From: Saprospiraceae bacterium UBA6168
GTDB taxonomy: Bacteria > Bacteroidota > Bacteroidia > Chitinophagales > Saprospiraceae
Direction of reading: 5' to 3'
NCBI GenBank assembly: GCA_002435785.1
Contig: DIUC01000007.1
Location: forward strand, 1 to 64,000
DNA: 64,000 nucleotides
Below, one piece after another: positions 9,725-17,777 of the stretch; within the stretch, counting starts at the first letter, position 1, and the number at the start of each line of letters is the position of its first letter. The notes under the pieces were generated by a model. The model did not search any database. It was not told where the DNA came from and saw nothing but the letters and a program-made list of their open reading frames with translations. A program made the translations under genes and the position numbers.

Positions 9725-10234
9725 TCAATTGTCCTGTTTGTTGCCTGGCGGTCTGATTAGGTGAAAGTTCCTTTTCAAACTCTCTGGCAGCAAAGGGTAT
9801 TGATAGATTTTGACTTTCTCTTGCTTCAAACACGCTGGCAGCGTACCGACAAACTGTCGAAAGTAAATCAACTTTTGGCTTGCAAGGGTATTCCTATACC
9901 TCCCTATTTCACCTTTGGTTGTTGTCCCATACTTCCATACTTCACCCCTGAAAAGAAAAATCTTCATCGAATCTACCCCAGAAGCCAAGCAACTTAGACA
10001 TGGGTAGTAACCGTTGTCCCTAGCTAACAAAGCATACTGTTCAGCTTCGTCCAAGTTATCCAATTCCCTTTTCAGTTTACTTTCCCGCTTTGGGGTAAGC
10101 CTTGGGTTGCCAAGTTCGTCGAATTCGATGAACGGGGCAAGTGCCATTACCAGCAAAAGTAAGGAAGCCACTGCAAAAGGGAGCAGTGTCGTCTTTTTCT
10201 TTACTTCAGGCTGTGCTTCTGGCTGAGACCCCAT
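9725..10234 (-). CDS. Membrane-anchored URI/GIY-YIG-like toxin (Tox-URI2-like)
   Basis: About 169 residues from ATG at 10234; an upstream in-frame extension to 10324 lacks support. The N-terminus has a cytoplasmic-type leader and one hydrophobic segment (LLPFAVASLLLLVMALAPF). Near residue 85 is a Cys pair (PCLSC), then GEVWKYGTTTKGEIGRY, the signature of URI-like nuclease toxins, then ECL/CLKQEK-type conserved residues, and the end LIRPPGNKQDN. That tail is characteristic of this toxin family in Saprospiraceae-like bacteria, so the TGA at 9725-9727 is a real stop. Such domains cut nucleic acid in competitor cells. Here it is a short orphan protein, not the tip of a large Rhs protein. Confidence 0.65.
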   Translation of the reverse strand: MGSQPEAQPEVKKKTTLLPFAVASLLLLVMALAPFIEFDELGNPRLTPKRESKLKRELDNLDEAEQYALLARDNGYYPCLSCLASGVDSMKIFLFRGEVWKYGTTTKGEIGRYRNTLASQKLIYFRQFVGTLPACLKQEKVKIYQYPLLPESLKRNFHLIRPPGNKQDN

Positions 10235-10351
10235 GACAATTAAAGGTTTGTTTGATAACCTTCTGTGAGGTGCGAAAATAAACCAAATCGGGCAAAGATT
10301 ACAACATAAAATATTGATAATCAATAAGTTGTATCGTACCCTACAATATGT

Positions 10352-11200
10352 CTATTCAAAAACATCAACTTGATTCCCATTAATATCCATCCAGTGGGCA
10401 GTCCATTCATCTTTCACTTCCTGTTGTAGGCCAAAGAAAAGATACCTCTCCATTCCATCGAACCTGTGGAATTGAGCATCATTGGAGACCCTTTGCAGCG
10501 TCCTCCTTAGTAGCTCTTCAGATTCAAAAACAACGAGGACAGCAGCAGTTTGTGAAACACCATATTTCTCACCTACCAATCATTTATAGCTGGCAAAGAG
10601 GTTTTTCTTTATCTGTTCGATGACCCTTTTCGAGTCCTGCCCGTTGGCCACTTCCAAGGTAAAAAGCCTTACCACCAAATCATCCTGGTAGGCAAAAATG
10701 CCATCTGGGTCAATGAAGTTTTCAAGGTCTAAATCCACCCTCGTCATACGCTTGAGGGTGCCTTTGGATTTATCCCTTTGGCTTCCCACAGTATCAAAAT
10801 AAACGTCAAAGAACAATTTGACATGCTTTGTGGTATTGACCCACTCATCGAAGGCTATCATTAAATCAAGCGTAGCAATTCTGTGCAGGAAATCGTTTTT
10901 TACAAGGCTGTTGGTAGATTTTGGGAATTTCACTTTATAGAGTTCAATCCTCTCTGATTCGGCAAGAATAAGGGCTCACTTACGGGTAAGGTAATGGAGT
11001 TTTTGCATGGTTCCGGCTTTCGACACACCACCGTAAACAATACTTCAAAGGAGCTTTTTGTCTTTAAGCAACCTGATGTCCTCGTAGATTACTTGTAGGC
11101 TTTTGTTTCCCACCAGACGCCGTAATTGTTGGGCTGTCAGGAATTTATAGGTTCATAAAGAGCGAAGTATTTTTTGCTCGATTGGAGAAATGGTAAGCAT
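10352..11200 (-). CDS. Replication-relaxation family protein, readable only with TGA as glycine
   Basis: Frame open from ATG at 11200 to TAG at 10352 (282 codons) if TGA is sense. In-frame TGA codons lie at 11153-11155, 11045-11047, 10976-10978 and 10580-10582, with no in-frame TAA or TAG. Placing glycine there gives ILRSLGTYKFLTAQQL, KKLLGSIVYGG, YLTRKGALIL and ASYKGLVGEKYG. The winged-helix pattern (LTxxQL) and LTxKGxxLL match the replication-relaxation family, which accompanies coupling ATPases on mobile elements. The start lies 2 bases after the stop of the upstream coupling-protein gene (same operon). In a standard-code host only fragments would be made. Annotated in the standard code it appears as two or three spurious ORFs. 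Confidence 0.8.
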
Positions 11201-11202
11201 GT

Positions 11203-12921
11203 TTAGTATTTTGGTTTAAAGATTTGGCTTCCTAACGAAAGACTTCTGAACCCGCCGGGAACTTGATGTGCTTGACTCTCCTGAGATAGCCTCTTTTCCC
11301 TCGGTGAGTAGAATTTCTTTTTTTGAACGCTCATCAAGGTTTGTCGCTCCTGTTCTCCTATACACGTTGTGAAATCAAGATGCGAGTCCGGGACTTCCAA
11401 GACGAAGCTTTGACCATTGAAGATTTTACAGAAAAACCTCCCTACGGAAAGTTTGTGGAGCTTTTCAATTTCTGTGTTCGTTTCCCTGCTCATAACGCTC
11501 AAGCTCTGGTAGCCATTCACCCCAACAAATTTGATGTCGGTGTTTCACAAAACAATCTTGGTCATCTCGGTTGTCATTTTTTGCCCCACAATTTGGGAGG
11601 CAACGGTCAATCCAACGTTGTACTTCCTGCCCTGCACAAATATCTCTTCTGAGCTTTTGTTCACGAAATCCTGGAACTCGTCAATGTAAATCCTGGTTGG
11701 CGTTCTGAGTTCTGCATTGATTCCTGCCCTGTGGAATATCAGGTTTTGAATGATGGCCACTATCATCATACCGATATAACTGCTCGAAAAATCCCCCAAC
11801 CTGCCTTTGCTCAAATTGAATACGATGACCTTTTTCTCATCAATGACCTGCTTTATATCAATGGTGGAGTCACCACAAAAGAAATCTGTAAAGACACTGA
11901 AATTGAGAAGGTTTTGGAGTTTCTGGTAAATGCCCTGCCTGGAAATGGTCAAGTTGCTCTCAATGAATTTGAACCTGAAGAAATCACCATGTTTTTTGCT
12001 CTGTCTTCAGGCTTCCACCAAATCTTCATTTTTTCAGTCCACCATGAACCTTTGCAAATCCAAAAGCGTCCCTCCCTGCTTTGCTACTATTTCAAGACAG
12101 GGTTGCAAAATGCTCTGCATCTGCAACGAAATGGGCTGGCCATCTCTGGCAAAAATCTGGCAAAGGGCGTTCCTGATAACCTGGCTTTGTTTCTCAATAT
12201 CCAATTCGTTCTCAAGGTTTATCAGCTCAAATGGGTTGATGCACGGTGTACGGGTGGTAAGGCTGCAATCCACATAAATCAACCTCTCTGCGTCCAATCA
12301 TTCCTGCCTTGCGACCTGTTCCGACAAATCCCCGTTCGGTTCAATCAAAATCACGCTCTTGTCATTTTTTTGAATGTCCTGGATGATGAGGTGTTTTAGG
12401 AGTTCAGACTTTCCACTCCCCGTACCTCCCACGATGTACCAGTGTTTTCCTTTGCTGTCTGGTAATTTCACTGGGTAGGAATGATTAAAAAAACGCCACA
12501 ATTTGGGCGTTTTTCGTTTCATCAGCCTGAAATAACCTTCAAGCGTTTCAGGATATGTGTTTATAAATCTGTTCCAGGCGTCAACGCTGGTAATGCCAAG
12601 GAGTTTGTAAATCGGGTAGTACCTACTCAATTCCCTGAAGTTTCTGTTAGTGGACCTGTCTCTGTAAATTTCTGAGAACTCGCTAAAGCTCACGAATCTG
12701 ACTTTCTTGAAAATCACCTCGATTAATCCCCTCAGTCCAAAGAACCATTTTGTCCATTTACTGAATCAAACAAACCACAGTCTGTAAAACTCATCAATTC
12801 AATTTGGCACGTCTTTAAGTTTTGCTGTCCCCAAGAAAATGCTGTTGCCTTCATGTAGCGGTGGTGTGCCTTGTGGGTAGATGAGTTCTTTCAGTTTGTG
12901 ATAGAAGGATTTATCATCCAT
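11203..12921 (-). CDS. Type IV coupling protein (VirD4/TraG-like ATPase), readable only with TGA as glycine
   Basis: Frame open from ATG at 12921 to TAA at 11203 (572 codons) if TGA is sense. In-frame TGA codons: 12799, 12766, 12298, 12034, 12007 and 11545 (lowest base of each); no in-frame TAA or TAG. Visible motifs: Walker A YIVGGTGSGKSELLKH, then LIEPNGDLSEQVA, DLQRFM, Walker B RIYIDEFQDFV, and ASQIVGQKM. Glycine at the TGA sites restores family-like strings (LVEAGRQS, KIVLGNTDIKFVG). It would pump relaxase-bound DNA into a transfer channel. Genes for the channel and relaxase are not in the window. The 160 bases upstream to the recombinase hold no clear gene. Confidence 0.85.
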
Positions 12922-13094
12922 TATCAAAACTTTAATTAAAACCAAAATCAAGACCTAATCGGCATTTTGGGAAAGAATTTCAATATAGGTGATTTCGGAT
13001 TGTTTTTCAATTCAATTGTCTGATGTTCACTACCCGTTTTTTCTTCAAACCTGAGAAGCTATTGACCAGCTCAAAATTTGGGCGGAAGTATTGG

Positions 13095-14297
13095 TTAAAT
13101 ATATCCATCAACACGGTCAACCTCTTCGTTCGCAAACTTTGTGATGTAATGCTGAGTGGTGGCGATGTTCGAGTGACCAAGTGCTTGCTGAATAAGCGGC
13201 ACTGGCACATTGTTCTGAACCAATACATTAGTATAGGTGTATCTCGCCGTGTACGAGGTCATGTGTCTTTTCAACCCTAGAATTTCAGAAATCTCCTTCA
13301 ACTGGTCATTGAACACCTTGAGCGCATTTCTGACATGATGGTATCTTGCGGAAGGCTTTGTAGGTGCCTTGTCCAGGATAGGGAACAAGTATTTTTCCCC
13401 TCTGTACTTCTCGATGATTTCCCGCATTTCAGGCGTTATTTTGATGGAATAGAGTTTCCCGGTCTTTTGCCTGATGTAGTTTAAACGACCTGCCACAATG
13501 CTGTTCACCGTCAACTCGCAAAGGTCAACGAAGTTCAAACCCCTTGCCCTTAGCAAGAAAATGAACGAATCAAAGCTATGCTGCAAATGTGGGTAATCCC
13601 CCACTGGAAATTTTTTTAGCTGTTCCATTTCGTCCATTTCCAATGGTCTTGGATTGTAGTCGTCCTTTAAGTGGGAAAAAGAGTAGGCATTCTTGTTGAA
13701 CTGCGTAGCAAATGGATATTGGGATTGGTCGAGCAATCCCCTGCGGATAGCCTCGTTCACCAAAGCCCTTAAAGTCCTCATGTAAAAATGGACATTGCTT
13801 TTTTTACAGTCCCTGGACAGCATGAAAGTCTCGAACCCTTTCAGGAAATTGTATTCGATGTCCGTGAACAGGTAGTCACCAGCCTTGTACTTGAAGAGTA
13901 AGCTTTGCAACTGCTTGTACTTTTGGCTGTTGCCAATTCTTTTCTCTGTGATGAGTTCTTTGATTCTTACGTTTAGAAACTCCTTCACTGACATTTGTTG
14001 GTCACTGCCCTGGAACTTTGTCTTGAACTCATGGATGGAAAATGGCTTGTTGTTAGAGATGATGTTGTTCAATACCTCCTCGGCACGGGACAGGTATTTT
14101 CGTAGAAGGGCATTCTTTGTTTCGTAATTTGCAGCCTTGGCGTTGAACCTACCTACCCTTTCATTCCATTCGGAAGGCTTAGCACTCATCCCAAGCGAAA
14201 TGTAGCGCTCCTTCCCAAAATAGACTCTCAAACGGATGGGGTGTTCGCCGTTGGAAAGGGCTTTGTTCCTGTAGAGTACGATTTTCAGTGCAGACAT
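13095..14297 (-). CDS. Tyrosine recombinase/integrase of the Bacteroidota type
   Basis: 400 residues from ATG, ending TAA, with about 17 glycines and none encoded by TGA, so it uses the standard code. The N-terminal ~90 residues form an arm-binding domain (LRVYFGKERYISLGM), then a SAM-like core-binding domain to ~200, and the catalytic domain: first Arg in LLRARGLNF, SYTARYTYTN (the usual H-T-A-R-H box has Tyr in place of both His), LGHSNIATTQHYI with the nucleophile Tyr. It lies next to a tRNA 3' end on its upstream side, the usual place for the integrase of a tRNA-targeting element. It should excise and integrate the island. Confidence 0.92.
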   Translation of the reverse strand: MSALKIVLYRNKALSNGEHPIRLRVYFGKERYISLGMSAKPSEWNERVGRFNAKAANYETKNALLRKYLSRAEEVLNNIISNNKPFSIHEFKTKFQGSDQQMSVKEFLNVRIKELITEKRIGNSQKYKQLQSLLFKYKAGDYLFTDIEYNFLKGFETFMLSRDCKKSNVHFYMRTLRALVNEAIRRGLLDQSQYPFATQFNKNAYSFSHLKDDYNPRPLEMDEMEQLKKFPVGDYPHLQHSFDSFIFLLRARGLNFVDLCELTVNSIVAGRLNYIRQKTGKLYSIKITPEMREIIEKYRGEKYLFPILDKAPTKPSARYHHVRNALKVFNDQLKEISEILGLKRHMTSYTARYTYTNVLVQNNVPVPLIQQALGHSNIATTQHYITKFANEEVDRVDGYI

Positions 14298-14403
14298 GGT
14301 GCAGAAAAATTTAAAAGGTTAAATTCTTTCTGATTTATATTACACTGATAATCATAGAGATATAAATATAAAAATCAAGCAATTTACTTCTGGGGGGCGT
14401 GTG

Positions 14404-14432
14404 GTCGCAGGTTCAAATCCTGTCACCCCGAC
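14404..14432 (+). other. Probable att site: 3' end of a proline-type tRNA
   Basis: Bases 14407-14423 form a T-arm (five base pairs, one G-U, around TTCAAAT), followed by the acceptor strand CACCCCG and discriminator A. This matches the 3' part of a bacterial tRNA-Pro beginning CGGGGTG. No matching 5' half is present just upstream, so only the 3' fragment is here. The integrase gene lies 107 bases to the left. The intact tRNA should lie at the other end of the element, beyond the left edge of the window. Confidence 0.7.
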
Positions 14433-14442
14433 ATTGATTATC

Positions 14443-14480
14443 AAGGAGTTATGCAGTTTTTGCGTAGCTCCTTTTTTTTT
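14443..14480 (+). terminator. Rho-independent terminator after the tRNA fragment
   Basis: AAGGAG-TTATGCA pairs with TGCGTAGCTCCTT across a short T loop, with two wobble pairs, followed by a run of T. It is placed as expected to end the tRNA transcript. Confidence 0.75.
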
Positions 14481-14533
14481 GCTCGGAAATTGCCCAAGCC
14501 TGATAGGATAGCCGTCATTAACCAACCCAACAA

Positions 14534-14710
14534 CTAGCGCAAGTTCACAACATTAGCGATGGCAAGACAGGGGTCAGCAACGCCGGGCGAGTAGGCCAGC
14601 AGGAGATCCCGCTGGTTGGCGGTTTCTTTATTCAGCACGACTCCTATTTTGCTGGGCCTACCTTTGGAGTAGTATAAGAGTGCTACTTCTTTCAGTTGGA
14701 TGTTGTCCAT
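14534..14710 (-). pseudogene. Truncated NADP-type malic enzyme, N-terminal fragment
   Basis: From ATG at 14710 (an upstream in-frame ATG at 14734 is possible). The ~58 residues match the very start of MaeB-type malic enzymes: YYSKGRPSKIGVV, QRDLLLAYSPGVADPCLAI. After that the sequence diverges (NVVNLR) and stops at TAG. Normal enzymes are ~430-760 residues, so almost everything, including the catalytic and NAD(P) domains, is missing. The break lies ~100 bases from the tRNA attachment site, so loss may be connected to integration or excision events there. Confidence 0.8.
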
Positions 14711-14791
14711 ATTTTTCTTTTTAAATTTGTTCAATACTGGGATTTTGGGTTATGTTTCACAGCGCCCTCAATATCTCAATAACCCAATATC

Positions 14792-15547
14792 TCATTTCCG
14801 CCGCCTTATCAAATCCAGCACCCCATTGATAAAAGTCAACGGATGCACAGGGTTGCCCGGCAGGTAAAGGTCAACCTGTTTTTTGTCCAAAAAACGGCGG
14901 TCGAGCGCCGGGCTATCCTCAAAGATGCCACCGCTGATGGCATCCGTGCCAGCGAGGATGATGATTTTGGGGTCAGGTATAGCATCGTAGCAGATTTGCA
15001 GCGGCGCTGCCATGTTTTCGGTGATGGGCCCCGTGATGACGATGCCGTCGGCATGGCGGGGCGATGCCACGAACTCGATGCCAAACCTTCCCATGTCGAA
15101 GTTCACGTTGCCGCAGGCGTTCAGTTCCCATTCGCAACTGTTGTCGCCGCCTGCCGACACCTGCCGCAGCTTCAGGGAGCCACTGAAATAGCTCGAAATT
15201 TCCGCTCGAATCAATTCCGGGTTGAGTTCGATGGGCGAATGGTCGCCTTCGGCAATGACGAGGCCCTTGCGGTCGTTCGTGGCGATTTTGTAGTCGGTGG
15301 TGAAACTGATTTTTTTTGGACAGGCAATGGCGCATTCCCCGCAGAAGGTGCATTTGCCCAAATCAATTCGAAGCGGGTTGGTGGCGATGGCCCCCGTCGG
15401 ACAGAGTTCTGCCAGTGCCTCGTCGTCCACCCCGACACTTGGGAGAATGACGGGCCTCCCTCGAAAAACGCCAGGCACCTTCGCCGTGGTCACGTCGGGG
15501 ATGTATTGCTTGCCCTGGTGGAGGAGTATTTTCAGGTTGTCAATCAT
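14792..15547 (-). CDS. Ehr-like complex small subunit: ferredoxin domain plus NuoB-like domain lacking cluster cysteines
   Basis: 251 residues. Residues 66-77 are a full 4Fe-4S motif (CTFCGECAIACP), with an extra LCPTGA at 49. Residues ~125-251 are NuoB/HycG-like (GPITENM, AGTDAISGG, LPGNPVHP). In true NuoB/HycG the last two motifs carry cluster ligands (GACASSGG, PGCPP); here they are Asp202 and Asn232, and only Cys138 remains of the CxxC pair. It therefore probably cannot bind the proximal 4Fe-4S cluster. Last gene of the leftward operon, 13 bases after the large subunit gene. It fits energy-converting-hydrogenase-related (Ehr) complexes. Confidence 0.82.
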   Translation of the reverse strand: MIDNLKILLHQGKQYIPDVTTAKVPGVFRGRPVILPSVGVDDEALAELCPTGAIATNPLRIDLGKCTFCGECAIACPKKISFTTDYKIATNDRKGLVIAEGDHSPIELNPELIRAEISSYFSGSLKLRQVSAGGDNSCEWELNACGNVNFDMGRFGIEFVASPRHADGIVITGPITENMAAPLQICYDAIPDPKIIILAGTDAISGGIFEDSPALDRRFLDKKQVDLYLPGNPVHPLTFINGVLDLIRRRK

Positions 15548-15560
15548 TTCTGTTTAGTTT

Positions 15561-17057
15561 TTACAAATCATGCCCACAATAGGACAAATCAAAACTTTTA
15601 TTGCTGACCGGGAAATCGGAAATCTCGTTGTTCCGCACTGCCAGCGCCAGCGCCAGCCAGTTGTGGAACGAGGGGTCTTTTATTTTATAATGCGCTAGTT
15701 CGCTATGCTCATCGGTAATGGCGCAATGGCAGATTTCGCCCCGCCAGCCTTCCGTCAACGAGATGGAAAAGGTGTTGGCGGCAGGTTGCCCCAACGGTTT
15801 CCGGGTTTTGTTTTCTGGTGGGATTTTTTCCAACAGCCGCCGGATATAGCCGGTGGACTGTTTGATTTCATCGTGTCGGATATGCGTCCGGGAATAAACG
15901 TCTCCGTGGTGCTTGACAATAGGTTCGTGTGCGAGCGTCGGGTAAAGGTCGTGGGGGTGGGTCGCCCGGATGTCCCTGCCGATGCTGCTCATACGGGCTG
16001 CCATGCCGACCGTGCCGATGTTGGAAATCTGCTCCTTCGTCACCACGCCCGTCTTTTCCAAGCGGGAAAGGGCGCTCGGCAGGGTGTGAAATTCCGCCCA
16101 CATTTCATCGAAATCCGGTTCGAATGCGTCCAGCATTTTGAGCAGTTGCCCCGCCAAAGTTTCATTGAAAGGGAAGTGGTTTTGTCCCGCTCGGATGAGG
16201 CTTTTTGCGAAGCGGTTGCCGCACCAAATTTGGAAAAAGTTGATGAGCGGCGTTCTCAACCTGCCAAAGACCGAACTGCCCAATTGATAAGCGATGTCGG
16301 TACAGATGGCGCTGAGGTCGCCTGTGTGGACGGCGATGCGCTCCAGTTCCAGCGCCAGGGTTCGGGCAAACTGCAAATCCTTGCCGGCCTCGTAGCCGCA
16401 GAGACTTTCCCATAAGTTCACGAAGGCCGTCGTGTGCCCAGCGACGGTGTCCCCGGCGATGCTTTCGGCGAGGGTGGTGCGCTGGAGCAGTTTCTTTTTT
16501 TTCAAAAACAACGGCTCGATGCCCCGGTGCTGGTAGCCGAGCTGGATTTCGAGGTGCAGGATTTGCTCGCCGTTGCAGATGAACCGGAAATGTCCCGGCT
16601 CGATGATGCCAGCATGAATCGGCCCGACGCCGACCTCGTGGAGTTCTTCGCTGTCAATCCTAAAAAACGGGTAGTTGGCGATGGTGCTTTGTCCGGTCGC
16701 CCGGCTTTGCGGGAAACGCACTGGCTTGAGCCAGGGGTGGTCAGTGTATTCGATGCCGAAGTTTTCGTGGATTTCCCGCTCGAACTTCTCGAACGCCAGC
16801 CGTTGCGCCGTGAACGAGGGCAGGGTTTGGTCTTTTGAAACCAATGCCGAGGAGACGAGGATGTTGCCCTCCGCATCGTCGGCGATACAGCAGAACAGCC
16901 TGATATTATCTCCCCGCGGGACGCCGTAGAAGCTCACGCAATGGTAGCGCTCGTCCGCCAGCAGCGAGGTGTTTTGTTCCAAAAGATCCTTGTACGCCAG
17001 CACCGGGATGGAGGCGAGTGGGATGGTTTGGTTGTTTTTTAAAATGGTGTATTTCAT
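15561..17057 (-). CDS. Ehr-like complex large subunit (HyfG/NuoCD-like) without nickel ligands
   Basis: 498 residues from ATG at 17057 (the frame extends upstream to 17117 only through the palindromic repeat). Residues ~1-110 are NuoC/30-kDa-like, the rest NuoD/HycE-like (LGYQHRGIEPLF, FGRLRTPLINFF). Where NiFe hydrogenases have E-R-x-C-G-x-C, this protein has ESIAGDT (residues 198-204), and the C-terminal D-P-C-x-x-C is replaced by SFDLSYCGHDL. So it lacks the NiFe centre. The role is probably coupling of an unknown redox or conformational step to ion pumping by the HyfB/HyfF subunits. It should not be annotated as a hydrogenase. Confidence 0.85.
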   Translation of the reverse strand: MKYTILKNNQTIPLASIPVLAYKDLLEQNTSLLADERYHCVSFYGVPRGDNIRLFCCIADDAEGNILVSSALVSKDQTLPSFTAQRLAFEKFEREIHENFGIEYTDHPWLKPVRFPQSRATGQSTIANYPFFRIDSEELHEVGVGPIHAGIIEPGHFRFICNGEQILHLEIQLGYQHRGIEPLFLKKKKLLQRTTLAESIAGDTVAGHTTAFVNLWESLCGYEAGKDLQFARTLALELERIAVHTGDLSAICTDIAYQLGSSVFGRLRTPLINFFQIWCGNRFAKSLIRAGQNHFPFNETLAGQLLKMLDAFEPDFDEMWAEFHTLPSALSRLEKTGVVTKEQISNIGTVGMAARMSSIGRDIRATHPHDLYPTLAHEPIVKHHGDVYSRTHIRHDEIKQSTGYIRRLLEKIPPENKTRKPLGQPAANTFSISLTEGWRGEICHCAITDEHSELAHYKIKDPSFHNWLALALAVRNNEISDFPVSNKSFDLSYCGHDL

Positions 17058-17072
17058 GTTTCTTTCACTTAT

Positions 17073-17195
17073 GACAACAATGGGAACGCGGATGACACGT
17101 ATGCGGCGAATTGACACGGATTTTGGACAAAACGGCCCTCGAAAAAATCCGTCCTAATCCGCCCAATCCGTGTCATCTGCGTTCCCATTGTTGTC
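17073..17195. repeat. Intergenic imperfect palindrome, copy 1
   Basis: The left arm starts GACAACAATGGGAACGCGG and the right arm ends with its complement (GCGTTCCCATTGTTGTC). The whole ~123-bp unit can fold into one long hairpin. A second full copy is at 19974-20091 and a half copy at 17720-17774, all within the Ehr-like operon. Confidence 0.85.
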
Positions 17196-17208
17196 TATTT
17201 TGCGACCC

Positions 17209-17597
17209 TCACTTTCTAAGATTTTTCTTGTTGTTTGAAAAAATCTTGCGGGAGAACTCCGGTTCCTTTCCAAAATTCAAAACAAAGCCGATTTCGATGG
17301 CGCTTGCTTTGAGGTAGTTTTGTAGTTGCAATTCGTGTTCTTCCAATATCGTTTCACATGCCTTTAATTCAAGAATAATCAGGTCATTGACGATAATGTC
17401 GGAGAAGTATTCGCCGACTTCCCTCCCTTTGTAATGTACGGCACAACGCCTTTGTGGAACGACATCGAATCCTCTGTCTTTCAACTCAAAGTACAATGCA
17501 TTTTGATACACTTTTTCAAAAAACCATAACCCAGTTCGTTATAGACCTCGTAAAAAGCATTCAAAATCTGTTCGGTCAATTCTTTGTGCAGTAGCAT
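17209..17597 (-). pseudogene. GxxExxY-family protein with frameshift in the signature motif
   Basis: The frame from ATG at 17597 reads LLHKELTEQILNAFYEVYN then GYG, and a run of six T bases near 17515-17520 puts it out of frame. One more T would give GFFEKVYQNALYFEL, the name-giving G-x-x-E-x-x-Y motif, and join it to the 100-residue downstream frame (17511-17209) with the PD-(D/E)XK-like core (DIIVNDLIILELKA). The gene is thus broken by a single base at a homopolymer, or this is a sequencing error. The family is nuclease-like, often found as a lone accessory gene. It interrupts the Ehr-like operon. Confidence 0.8.
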
Positions 17598-17719
17598 AGT
17601 ATTGAGTTTTTAAGTAACGGCCAAAAAACAACTTGAACAACTTTAGCTCGAAGCTTCAATGGTGTTATCGTTTTCTCTCCGGTACAGGTGTTCACCTTAT
17701 TTTTATCCGTTACTAAGTG

Positions 17720-17774
17720 TGAAAAATCCGTGCAAATCTGACCAATCCGTGTCATCCGTGTTCCCATTGTTGTC
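17720..17774. repeat. Intergenic palindrome family, half copy
   Basis: Only the right arm is present (AATCCGTGTCATCCGTGT, then TTCCCATTGTTGTCA). It abuts the 3' end of the HyfF-like gene. Confidence 0.7.
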
Positions 17775-17777
17775 ATG

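Noticed and set aside
11731..12399. 222-residue plus-strand ORF
   Set aside because: It is the antisense shadow of the coupling ATPase, which has clear Walker motifs on the other strand.
10352..12921. UGA read as tryptophan (code 4) in the mobilisation genes
   Set aside because: It would put Trp at positions where the families have small residues (YLTRK-x-A, VL-x-NTD) and would raise Trp content implausibly; TGG is already used for Trp in both genes.
10352..12921. Ordinary pseudogenes with random nonsense mutations
   Set aside because: Ten stops of one type only, no frameshifts and intact motifs over 854 codons do not fit random decay.
1..14432. The whole island using code 25
   Set aside because: The TerB, toxin and immunity genes end sensibly at TGA, and the Hsp70, helicase and integrase genes have no in-frame TGA despite many glycines.
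14843..15607. 254-residue plus-strand ORF opposite the small Ehr subunit
   Set aside because: Shadow frame of a GC-rich gene with recognisable motifs on the minus strand.
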